A DNA stretch of 17,817 bases, from positions 1 through 17,817 of the forward strand of contig JADGHI010000020.1 of assembly GCA_019689515.1 (NCBI GenBank). The letters are read 5' to 3'. The notes beneath the pieces were generated by a model, which worked only from the letters and a program-made list of their open reading frames with translations, was not told the origin of the DNA and ran no database searches. Position numbers and translations under genes: made by a program. How positions within the stretch are numbered: the stretch's first letter is position 1; each line of letters begins with the position of its first letter. This stretch comes from Acetobacteraceae bacterium (GTDB lineage Bacteria > Pseudomonadota > Alphaproteobacteria > Acetobacterales > Acetobacteraceae). This document shows positions 7,413-14,148 of the stretch, in pieces.

Positions 7413-9014
7413 TCAGGCCTTTCCGATGTTCCAGAACACGGTGGCCGGCGCGCGGAATACGCCGGTGAGGTTCCGCCGCCAGGCGCTCGGCTGCCAGTAG
7501 AAGCCGAGCGGGATGTAGGCCATCACCTCCATGGCGCGGCGGTTCAGCGCCTCGGCGACGCGCTTTCCCTCGGCTGGGTCGGCGCCCTTCTCGATCCACT
7601 CGGCGCGCAGGCGTTCGATCTCGGCATCCTCCGGCCAGCCGAACCAGGCCTGCGGGCCGTTCGCGCGCAGGAAGAGGTGAGTGGCAGGAATCGTCAGGCT
7701 CTGGCCCGAGCTGGTCGTGTGGATGACGCTCCAGCCGCCGCGCTCCACCGGCTCCTTGCTCGCACGCCGCTGCACCAGCGTGCCCCAGTCGGCCGAGACC
7801 AGTTCGAGATTCATGCCCATCCGGCGCAGCAGGTCGGCCGTGACCAGCGAGAGGGCGTTGATCTGCGGGTAGTCGCCCGGGGCGATCAGCACCACCTTCT
7901 CGTTGTTGTAGCCGGCCTCGCGCAGCGCGGCGCGGGCACGTTCGATGCTGCGGACCTTGAGGATCTCGCTGCCCGCCTCGTTGGCGAGCGGCGTGCCGCA
8001 GGTGAAGACGCCCTCGCAGACGCCCCAGCCGTCAGGCTCCTCGCCGGCGACGGCGCGCAGGTAGTCGCGCTGGTCCACCGCCATCGCCACGGCGCGACGG
8101 ATGGCCGGGTTGTTGAAGGGCGGTTGCAGGCAATTGAATCGGCAGATGCCGTAGGTGCCCTCCAGCAGCCGCTGCTGCACGACGAGATCCCGGGCACGGC
8201 GAAGCTGCGGCAGAAGATCGTGCAGCGGGTATTCCCAGTAGTCCTGCTCACCGGTGACCATGGCGCCGGCGCTGGTCGCGGGGTCGCTGATGATGGTCCA
8301 CTCGATGCGATCAATCTTCGGCGCCCGGCCGCCGGCGAGCCCGTCCACCGGCTCCTGGCGCGGCACGTAGCGCTCGTTCTTCGCCCAGACGGCGCGCTGG
8401 CCCGGGTTCCACTCGTCGCGCAGGAAGCGGAAGGGGCCGCTGCCGATCGCCTCGCGCACCTGCTGGAAGGGATCGGTCTTCGCGATCCGCTCCGGCATGA
8501 CGAAGCAGGGGAACTGCGTCTGGCCGAGCGCCATGATCAGCAGCGGCGTCGGCTTGTGCAGGCGGAAGCGGAAGCGCCGGTCGTCCAGCGCCTCCACCGC
8601 CGCGACGTTCGGCCACAGCACCTGCATGAAGGGATCGCGGCGCGCCCAGCGCAGGATCGAGGCAACGGCATCCTTCGCGAGCACCTTCTCGCCGTCGTGG
8701 AAGGCAAGGCCCTCGCGCAGGGTGAAGGTCCAGGTGAGGCCGTCCGCCTCCGTCGTCCAGCCCTCGACCATTTGCGGGCGGATCTCGCCCTTCGAGTCCT
8801 GGGCGCAGAGCTGGTCATAGATCAGGAAGGCGTGGTTGCGCGTGACCACCGCCGTCGTCCAGACGGGATCGAGGCTGGTGAGGTTCGCCTGCGGGATCAC
8901 CCGCAGCGTCCGCGCCGCCGCGCCTTGCGCGATCGCCGGCGCGCCGGGCAAGGCAAGCCCTGCCGCCGCCGTCGCCGCTCCTACGCTACCGGCCAGGAAG
9001 TCGCGCCTTTTCAT
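7413..9014 (-). CDS. Family-5 ABC solute-binding protein D (divergent member)
   Basis: Periplasmic receptor paralogue of 533 residues. The ATG at 9014 is preceded by AGGGGAGGG at good spacing, and the stop of gene C lies 12 bases upstream. The signal peptide MKRRDFLAGS is a strong twin-arginine match, with cleavage likely after AIA (27-29). It departs from its siblings in several ways. The usual FHDGEPV reads FHDGEKV (105-111), the W-W-E-x-P segment reads DYWEYP, and position S439 replaces the acidic residue found in the other five. It also has six cysteines in the mature part (C70, C170, C291, C295, C333, C339). These changes suggest a different ligand class. The fold, length and DWGT/QRR core (409-417) are intact, so it is not a pseudogene. 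Confidence 0.92.
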   Translation of the reverse strand: MKRRDFLAGSVGAATAAAGLALPGAPAIAQGAAARTLRVIPQANLTSLDPVWTTAVVTRNHAFLIYDQLCAQDSKGEIRPQMVEGWTTEADGLTWTFTLREGLAFHDGEKVLAKDAVASILRWARRDPFMQVLWPNVAAVEALDDRRFRFRLHKPTPLLIMALGQTQFPCFVMPERIAKTDPFQQVREAIGSGPFRFLRDEWNPGQRAVWAKNERYVPRQEPVDGLAGGRAPKIDRIEWTIISDPATSAGAMVTGEQDYWEYPLHDLLPQLRRARDLVVQQRLLEGTYGICRFNCLQPPFNNPAIRRAVAMAVDQRDYLRAVAGEEPDGWGVCEGVFTCGTPLANEAGSEILKVRSIERARAALREAGYNNEKVVLIAPGDYPQINALSLVTADLLRRMGMNLELVSADWGTLVQRRASKEPVERGGWSVIHTTSSGQSLTIPATHLFLRANGPQAWFGWPEDAEIERLRAEWIEKGADPAEGKRVAEALNRRAMEVMAYIPLGFYWQPSAWRRNLTGVFRAPATVFWNIGKA

Positions 9015-9026
9015 TAGTCCCTCCCC

Positions 9027-10610
9027 TTACGTCCGCCTGATGCCCCAGAAGAGAGCCAGGCCCCGCACGCGGTCCGCGAGGTCCCGCCGCACCGCCGTCA
9101 TCGAGCGGTAGGCGCCGACCGGGATGAAGGGCAGCTCGTCCATCGCGACCACTTGCATCTCCCGTGCCAGCGCCTGACGCGCGGCGAGGTCGGGTTCCTC
9201 GAACCAGGCGTCCCGCAGCTCTTCCAGGCGCGGGATGTCCGGCCAGCCGAACCAGGCGCCGCGCCCGTTCGCCCGCAGCGTCGGGTTGGTCGCCGGTGTC
9301 AGGAAGTCCATAGAGGAGAATGCGTACATGCTGACCGACCAGCCGCCGCGCTCCAGCGGCTCGCGCGAGGTGCGGCGCTGCACCACGGTGCCCCAGTCCA
9401 CCAGCGCGGCGTCGAGGTTCACCTCCAGCCGGCGGAACAGGTCGAGCGCCACCTGGGTCAGCGCAGAGGGCACCAGGATGTCGGTCGGCCCAAGCAGGCG
9501 GATGAGCTGATTGGTGTAGCCCGCCTCCCGCAACAGCTGCTTCGCGCGAGCGACGCTGCGCGGCCCCTTCAGCGGCTCCAGCGCCACGTCGCTCGCCATC
9601 GGCCCGCCGGGCGTGAAGAAGCCGACGCCCGTGACGTAGAGCGACGGGTCGGTGCCGACCGCCGCCTGCATGAACTGCGCCTGGTCAATGGCCGGCAGCA
9701 GCGCCTGGCGCAAGCGCTTGTCGTTGAAGGGCGGGTTGAGGAAGTTGAAGCGCATCAGCGCCATCATCGGCAGCGGGTCCATCGGCTCGATGGCGATGCC
9801 GCGCTGGCGGCGCAGGAGCTGCTGGATCTCGGGCGGCGGCTGCTCGTACCAGTCGATCTCGCCGGCCTGCAGCGCCGCGGCCGCGGTCGCTGCGTCGGGG
9901 ATGGTGCGCCACTCGATCCGTTCGAAATGCGCGCGCTTCGGGCCGGCGGTCAGGCCCTCGCCGCCATCGGGCGTCGGGCTGTAGCCCTCGAAGCGCTCGA
10001 ACACCGCCTGGTCGCCGGAGCGGTACTCATCCGCCTTGAAGCGGAAGGGGCCACTGCCCACCACCTCGCGCAACTGGGTGAAGGCATCGGTGCGCGCCAG
10101 GCGCTCGGGCATGATGAAGCAGGGCGGCGCGACGGGCGAGGCGAGCGCCTCGATCAGCAGCGGGAAGCGGCGCTTCAGCCGGAAGCGCAGCCGCCGGTCG
10201 TCGAGCGCGGCGAGTTCCTCGACCAGCGGCTCCAGCTTCTGGCCCATGGCGTGGCGCTTCATCCAGCGGCGGATGCTGGCGACGCAGTCCTTCGCCAGCA
10301 CCGGCTCGCCGTCGTGGAAGCGGAGGCCCGGTCGCAGCGTGATGGTGACGCTGCGGCCGTCCTCCTCCTCGACATGGCCTTCGGCCATCTGCGGCCGCGG
10401 GCGGAATTCCGCGTCGCTGCCGTAGAGCTGGTCGTAGACCATGTAGCCCATGTTCCGCGTGACGTTCGCGGTAGTCCAGACCGGGTCGAGGCTGGAGAGG
10501 TCGGCCTGGGGCACGAAGCGCAGCACCCGGGCGCGCTGCCCGGACTGCGCAAGCGCCGGTCGCGCCAGGACCGCCGCCGCCCCGGAAGCCAGCAGGTCTC
10601 GCCGCCGCAT
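9027..10610 (-). CDS. Family-5 ABC solute-binding protein C
   Basis: Periplasmic receptor paralogue of 527 residues. I chose the ATG at 10610 because GGGGAGG lies seven bases upstream; the GTG at 10616, two codons earlier, would sit almost on that ribosome-binding site. The signal peptide MRRRDLLASG carries consecutive arginines, with cleavage likely after ALA (19-21). It is clearly closest to paralogue B: in the 32-residue block beginning FNFLNPPFND the two share 26 identical residues, against 17 shared by C and A. D435 holds the position of the amine-binding aspartate. The gene is 19 bases from B and 12 from D, so these genes form one transcription unit. The ligand is unknown. Confidence 0.92.
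   Translation of the reverse strand: MRRRDLLASGAAAVLARPALAQSGQRARVLRFVPQADLSSLDPVWTTANVTRNMGYMVYDQLYGSDAEFRPRPQMAEGHVEEEDGRSVTITLRPGLRFHDGEPVLAKDCVASIRRWMKRHAMGQKLEPLVEELAALDDRRLRFRLKRRFPLLIEALASPVAPPCFIMPERLARTDAFTQLREVVGSGPFRFKADEYRSGDQAVFERFEGYSPTPDGGEGLTAGPKRAHFERIEWRTIPDAATAAAALQAGEIDWYEQPPPEIQQLLRRQRGIAIEPMDPLPMMALMRFNFLNPPFNDKRLRQALLPAIDQAQFMQAAVGTDPSLYVTGVGFFTPGGPMASDVALEPLKGPRSVARAKQLLREAGYTNQLIRLLGPTDILVPSALTQVALDLFRRLEVNLDAALVDWGTVVQRRTSREPLERGGWSVSMYAFSSMDFLTPATNPTLRANGRGAWFGWPDIPRLEELRDAWFEEPDLAARQALAREMQVVAMDELPFIPVGAYRSMTAVRRDLADRVRGLALFWGIRRT
9714..9754. repeat. 41-base perfect repeat, copy in gene C
   Basis: Partner of 11317-11357 in gene B. The two copies are direct repeats about 1.6 kb apart, a possible substrate for recombination that would fuse or delete binding-protein genes. 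Confidence 0.9.
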
Positions 10611-10629
10611 CGTCACGCCTCCCCGTGCC

Positions 10630-12234
10630 TCAGGTGCGCCGCAGGTTCCAGTAGATCGCGAAGCCCGGGATCCGGCCCTGCAGGTTCCGCCGCAGCGCCG
10701 TCATCCCGACGTATCCGCCGACCGGGATGAAGGGCAGCTCATCCATCGCCACGGTCTGGATCTCCTCGGCGATCCGCCGCTGCGCGGCCGCGTCCGGCGC
10801 CTCGAACCAGGCGTCGCGCAGCTCCTCGAGGCGCGGGATGGTCGGCCAGCCGGGCCAGGCGGAGGCGCCGTTGCCGCGCAGCGGCGAATGCGCAGCAGGA
10901 TCGAGGAATTCGAAAGAGGAGAAGGAGGTCAGGAACACGTTCCACCCGCCGCGGTCCAGCGGCTCGCGGCTCGCGCGGCGCTGCACCACCGTGCCCCAGT
11001 CGGTCAGCACGAAGTCGAGGTTCACGCCGAGCCGGCGGAACATGTCGCCCGCCACCTGGGTGATCGCCGCCGGCGCCAGGATGTCGGTCGGCCCGATCAA
11101 GCGGATGAGCTGGTTCGTGTACCCCGCCTCGCGCAGCAGCGCCTTGGCGCGGTCGATGCTGCGCGGCCCCTTGAGCGGCGCGAGCCCGGCCTCGTTGGCG
11201 AGCGGCGTGCCGGGGGTGAAGATGCCGACGCCCGTGCGGATCAGATCGGGATTGTCGCCCACGACGGCCGCCATGTAGTCGGCCTGGTCCACCGCCGGCA
11301 GCAGCGCCTGGCGCATGCGCTTGTCGTTGAAGGGCGGGTTGAGGAAGTTGAAGCGCAGGATGGCGACGAAGGGATTCGGGTCGATCGGCTCGACGGCGAT
11401 GGCGCGGTTGCGGCGCAGCAGCGTCTGCAACTCGGGCGGCGGCTGCTCGAACCAGTCGATCTCGCCGGTCTGCAGCGCGCTCGCCGAGGTGGCGGGATCG
11501 GTGATGATGCGCCACTCGACCCTGTCGAAATGGGCGTGCTTCGGCCCGGCGATCAGGCTCGGCTCGCCCACCGGCGTCGGGACGTAGTTCGGGTTGCGCT
11601 CATAGACGACGAGGCTGCCGGAGTTGAACTCGTCCGCCTTGAAGCGGAAGGGGCCGGAACCGATCGTCTCGCGGATCTGCTGGAACGCATCGGTGCGGGC
11701 GATGCGCTCCGGCATGATGAAGCAGACCGGGTTGACCGGGCTGCCCAGGCCGCGGATCAGCATCGGGAAGGGCCGCTTGAGGCGGAAGCGGAAGCGGCGG
11801 TCGTCCACCACCTCGATCGCGTCCAGCACGGTCTCCAGCTTCTGGCCCGTCGCGTTGCGCTTCATCCAGCGCTGTATCGAGGCGACGCAGTCCTTGGCCA
11901 GCACCGGCTCTCCGTCATGGAAGCGCAGCCCGGTGCGGAGCGTGATCGTGACCCGGCGCCCATCGTCCTCGACGACATGGCCCTCGGCCATCTGCGGGCG
12001 CGGCTCGAAGCTCGCGTCCATGCCGTAGAGCGTGTCGTAGATCATGAACCCGTGGTTGCGGGTGATGTTCGCCGTGGTCCAGATCGGGTCGAGCGACGTC
12101 AGATTGGCCTGCGGCACCATTTTCAGCACGCGGTTCTGCGCGGGCTGGGCGATGGCGAAGCGGGGCAGCGCCGCCCCCGCCACGGCCGCGCCTGCCGCCC
12201 CGGCGCTGCTCAGCAGAAGACTCCGTCGGTGCAT
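10630..12234 (-). CDS. Family-5 ABC solute-binding protein B
   Basis: Periplasmic receptor paralogue of 534 residues. The ATG at 12234 starts a proper signal peptide (MHRRSLLLSS, likely cleavage after AIA at 27-29) and has GGGAGG about nine bases upstream. The open frame runs on to 12339, but that part crosses a leader hairpin and a promoter-like site and has no signal-peptide character. Family marks are FHDGEPV (105-111), MPERIARTDAFQQI (175-188), IDWFEQPPPEL (259-269) and TDWGTVVQRRAS (411-422). E442 replaces the aspartate found at the amine-binding position in A, C, E and F. It is the sister of paralogue C, and it shares a 46-base perfect DNA match with A. It is probably the first gene of a B-C-D-E transcript. 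Confidence 0.92.
   Translation of the reverse strand: MHRRSLLLSSAGAAGAAVAGAALPRFAIAQPAQNRVLKMVPQANLTSLDPIWTTANITRNHGFMIYDTLYGMDASFEPRPQMAEGHVVEDDGRRVTITLRTGLRFHDGEPVLAKDCVASIQRWMKRNATGQKLETVLDAIEVVDDRRFRFRLKRPFPMLIRGLGSPVNPVCFIMPERIARTDAFQQIRETIGSGPFRFKADEFNSGSLVVYERNPNYVPTPVGEPSLIAGPKHAHFDRVEWRIITDPATSASALQTGEIDWFEQPPPELQTLLRRNRAIAVEPIDPNPFVAILRFNFLNPPFNDKRMRQALLPAVDQADYMAAVVGDNPDLIRTGVGIFTPGTPLANEAGLAPLKGPRSIDRAKALLREAGYTNQLIRLIGPTDILAPAAITQVAGDMFRRLGVNLDFVLTDWGTVVQRRASREPLDRGGWNVFLTSFSSFEFLDPAAHSPLRGNGASAWPGWPTIPRLEELRDAWFEAPDAAAQRRIAEEIQTVAMDELPFIPVGGYVGMTALRRNLQGRIPGFAIYWNLRRT
10959..11004. repeat. 46-base perfect repeat, copy in gene B
   Basis: Positions 10959-11004 are identical base for base to 12739-12784 in gene A, 1,780 bases away in the same orientation. 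The repeat lies inside the codons for the DWGT-VVQRR-ASREP segment. Identity includes the synonymous positions, which goes beyond what protein conservation alone requires. Confidence 0.9.
11317..11357. repeat. 41-base perfect repeat, copy in gene B
   Basis: Positions 11317-11357 are identical to 9714-9754 in gene C, in the same orientation. They encode the part of the FNFLNPPFNDKR segment shared by B and C. Together with nearby near-identity, this supports B and C being the youngest duplicate pair. Confidence 0.9.
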
Positions 12235-12250
12235 GATGTATTGCCTCCCG

Positions 12251-12278
12251 GCGACCCCTGGAGGTTCGGAGGGGTCGC
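12251..12278 (-). promoter_or_regulatory. Leader hairpin or operator ahead of binding protein B
   Basis: Arms GCGACCCCT (12251-12259) and AGGGGTCGC (12270-12278) are a perfect nine-base inverted repeat with a ten-base loop. It lies between the candidate promoter and the GGGAGG ribosome-binding site of gene B, so it would form in the 5' leader of the message. It could be an RNA structure controlling translation, or a binding site for a dimeric repressor. Confidence 0.45.
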
Positions 12279-12300
12279 TCCATCCAAATCGTTGGACGCC

Positions 12301-12329
12301 ATCAGACCAGCGCGCGCGCCGCGCCGCAA
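12301..12329 (-). promoter_or_regulatory. Candidate promoter for the B-C-D-E genes
   Basis: On the minus strand TTGCGG (12329-12324) and TCTGAT (12306-12301) are separated by 17 bases. This resembles a sigma-70 promoter, with three and four of six consensus bases. It lies directly downstream of the terminator-like hairpin and about 70 bases ahead of the B start, which is a sensible place. The match is modest, and promoters cannot be called with confidence in DNA this GC-rich. Confidence 0.25.
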
Positions 12330-12340
12330 GCGTCCACATG

Positions 12341-12375
12341 ACGCAAAACGCCGCCGCGAGGGGGCCGCGGCGGCG
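12341..12375 (-). terminator. Terminator-like hairpin between binding proteins A and B
   Basis: CGCCGCCGCG (12349-12358) and CGCGGCGGCG (12366-12375) form a perfect ten-base stem with a seven-base loop. Read in the direction of transcription (minus strand), the stem is followed at once by TTTTGCG. It starts 31 bases past the stop codon of gene A. This is the only place in the locus where a strong stem and a T tract coincide. The tract is short, so termination may be partial. On the plus strand no T tract follows, so the orientation is clear. Confidence 0.6.
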
Positions 12376-12406
12376 CTCCGTGGATCCGGTCTAAGGTGGA
12401 TGCGAC

Positions 12407-14029
12407 TCAGTCGCTGCGCTGCACGTTCCAGAACAGCGGCAGCCCCTTCAGCACCCCCGTCAGGCTGCGGCGGTAGGCCGTCGCCTGGAAGTACTGGCCG
12501 AGCGGCAGGTAGGGCACCTCCTCGAAGGCCACCTTCTGGATCTCGCGCGCAATGCGCTTCTGCGCGTCGAGGTCGGGGGCCTCGAACCATTGCGCGCGCA
12601 GTTCCTCGAGCTTCGGGATGGACGGCCAGCCGAACCAAGCCCGGTCGCCGTTGCCGCGCAGGCTCTGGTGGACGCCGGGATTGAACATGTCCATCCCGGC
12701 CCAGAAGGTGAAGAACACGCTCCACCCGCCGCGCTGCGGCGGCTCGCGGCTCGCGCGGCGCTGCACCACCGTGCCCCAGTCGGTGGCGACGTATTCCACG
12801 TTCATCCCCGCCTTGCGGAACATGTCGTTGCCGACCTGCGCGAGCGCGTTGAGCGAGGGGAAGTCGGAGGCGGCGATCAGCACCACCTTCTCGCCGTTGT
12901 AGCCGGCGGCGGCGAGGTCGCGCTTGACCTTCTCGTAGTCGCGCGGGCTCGTCAGCGCCTGCATCCCCTCGTCATTGGCGAGCGGCGTATCGGGCGGGAA
13001 GAAGCCGACCCCCTCGCGCCAGAGGCTGGGATCGTTGCCGATCACCGCCGTCATGTAGTCGGCCTGATTCACCGCGCCGAGCAGAGCACGGCGCACCGCC
13101 GGCTTGTCGAAGGGCGGATGGAGGAAGTTGAAGCGGCAGATCGCCATCAGCCCGGTGGGGTCGGGGATCTCCAGGACGATGTTGCGGTTGCGGCGCAGCA
13201 CCGGCTGCAGGTCGCCGGTCGGCTGCTCCCACCAGTCCACCTCGCCGTTCTGCAGGGCGGCGGCGGCGGTGGCGGAGTCCGGCGTGACGTGCCACTCGAC
13301 GCGGTCGAAATGCACACGCTTGGGGCCTGCGGTCCAGCTCGGCGTGCCGTCGGGGCGCGGCACATAGCCCTCGAATTTCGTGTACACGATACGCGCGCCG
13401 GGCACGCGCTCGTCTGCCTTGAGGCGGAAGGGGCCGCTGCCGATCATCTCGCCGGTCAGTGGCCGGTTCGGATCCTGGCTCGCCAGCCGCTCCGGCATCA
13501 TGAAGCAGACCGGCGCGGAGGGCTTGCCGAGCGCATCGAACAGCAGCGGGAAGGGCCGCTTGAGGCGGAAGACGATGGTGCGGTCGTCGGCCGCGGCGAG
13601 CTCGTCGGTGGTCGCCATCAGCACCTGGCCGAGGGCATCGCGCGCCGCCCAGCGGCGGATCGAGGCCACGCAGTCCCGCGCGCGAACCGGCTCGCCGTCG
13701 TGGAACTTCAGCCCTTCGCGCAGCCGCATGGTCACGCGCCGGCCACCGTCCTCGACGACGTGACCCTCCACCATCTGCGGCTGCGGCTTGTAGTCGCCGT
13801 CGAAGCCATAGAGGGTGTCCCAGATCATGTAGCCGTGGTGCCGCGTGACGTAGGCCGTGGTCAGGATGGGATCGAGGACCGCGAGGTCGGCCTGCGGGAT
13901 GAATTTCAGCGTCCGCGCGCCGGCTCCGCCCGCCGTGGTGCCCTGGCCGAGCGAGGGGCGCGGCAGGCCGCCGGCGGCGGCCGCGCCGGCCATCGCGGCG
14001 GCGGCGGCGAGGATTTGGCGTCGTTGCAT
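12407..14029 (-). CDS. Family-5 ABC solute-binding protein A (first of the array)
   Basis: Periplasmic receptor paralogue of 540 residues. The start is taken as the ATG at 14029, where the signal peptide MQRRQILAAAAAM begins, with cleavage probably after SLG (26-28). An ATG five codons upstream (14044) is an alternative, and the open frame to 14479 is not credible because it is Arg/Pro-rich and overlaps the opposite gene. Conserved marks are FHDGEPV (109-115), MPERLAS (178-184), VDWWEQP (264-270), FNFLHPPF (301-308) and DWGTVVQRRAS (417-427). D447 holds the amine-binding position. The stretch after MPERLAS (about 185-195) differs from its siblings. It is separated from B by a terminator-like hairpin, so it may be expressed on its own. 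The ligand is unknown. Confidence 0.92.
   Translation of the reverse strand: MQRRQILAAAAAMAGAAAAGGLPRPSLGQGTTAGGAGARTLKFIPQADLAVLDPILTTAYVTRHHGYMIWDTLYGFDGDYKPQPQMVEGHVVEDGGRRVTMRLREGLKFHDGEPVRARDCVASIRRWAARDALGQVLMATTDELAAADDRTIVFRLKRPFPLLFDALGKPSAPVCFMMPERLASQDPNRPLTGEMIGSGPFRLKADERVPGARIVYTKFEGYVPRPDGTPSWTAGPKRVHFDRVEWHVTPDSATAAAALQNGEVDWWEQPTGDLQPVLRRNRNIVLEIPDPTGLMAICRFNFLHPPFDKPAVRRALLGAVNQADYMTAVIGNDPSLWREGVGFFPPDTPLANDEGMQALTSPRDYEKVKRDLAAAGYNGEKVVLIAASDFPSLNALAQVGNDMFRKAGMNVEYVATDWGTVVQRRASREPPQRGGWSVFFTFWAGMDMFNPGVHQSLRGNGDRAWFGWPSIPKLEELRAQWFEAPDLDAQKRIAREIQKVAFEEVPYLPLGQYFQATAYRRSLTGVLKGLPLFWNVQRSD
12739..12784. repeat. 46-base perfect repeat, copy in gene A
   Basis: Partner of 10959-11004 in gene B. 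Both copies encode the same DWGT/QRR core of the binding-protein fold. Confidence 0.9.
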
Positions 14030-14050
14030 CAGTGCGTCCCCCATGCGGAA

Positions 14051-14086
14051 GCTGTGCGGCCGGCAGGAAACACAGCGGCCCGGCCG
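14051..14086 (-). promoter_or_regulatory. Two interleaved inverted repeats ahead of binding protein A
   Basis: GCTGTG (14051-14056) pairs with CACAGC (14071-14076), and CGGCCGG (14057-14063) pairs with CCGGCCG (14080-14086). The arms alternate, so on the minus-strand RNA the two hairpins compete with each other. The element ends only 6 bases before the ATG at 14044 and 21 before the ATG at 14029. It could be an alternative-structure leader or overlapping operator sites. The remaining divergent region (14087 to about 14148) shows no promoter I can defend. Confidence 0.35.
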
Positions 14087-14148
14087 GACGCAAGCGCCGC
14101 GCGGCCGTAGCCGGGCCGAGGGCGCGCACTTTCCCGCTGCCGGATCAG

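Noticed and set aside
12235..12339. N-terminal extension of receptor B back to 12339
   Set aside because: It would place 35 residues without signal-peptide character before the twin-arginine signal. It also overlaps the leader hairpin and promoter-like site, and ATG 12234 has a good ribosome-binding site.
14032..14148. GTG at 14032 as the start of the GtrA-family gene
   Set aside because: It lies against the divergent start of receptor A, leaving no room for promoters. The added residues are Arg/Pro-rich with no ribosome-binding site, and the family normally begins close to the first helix.
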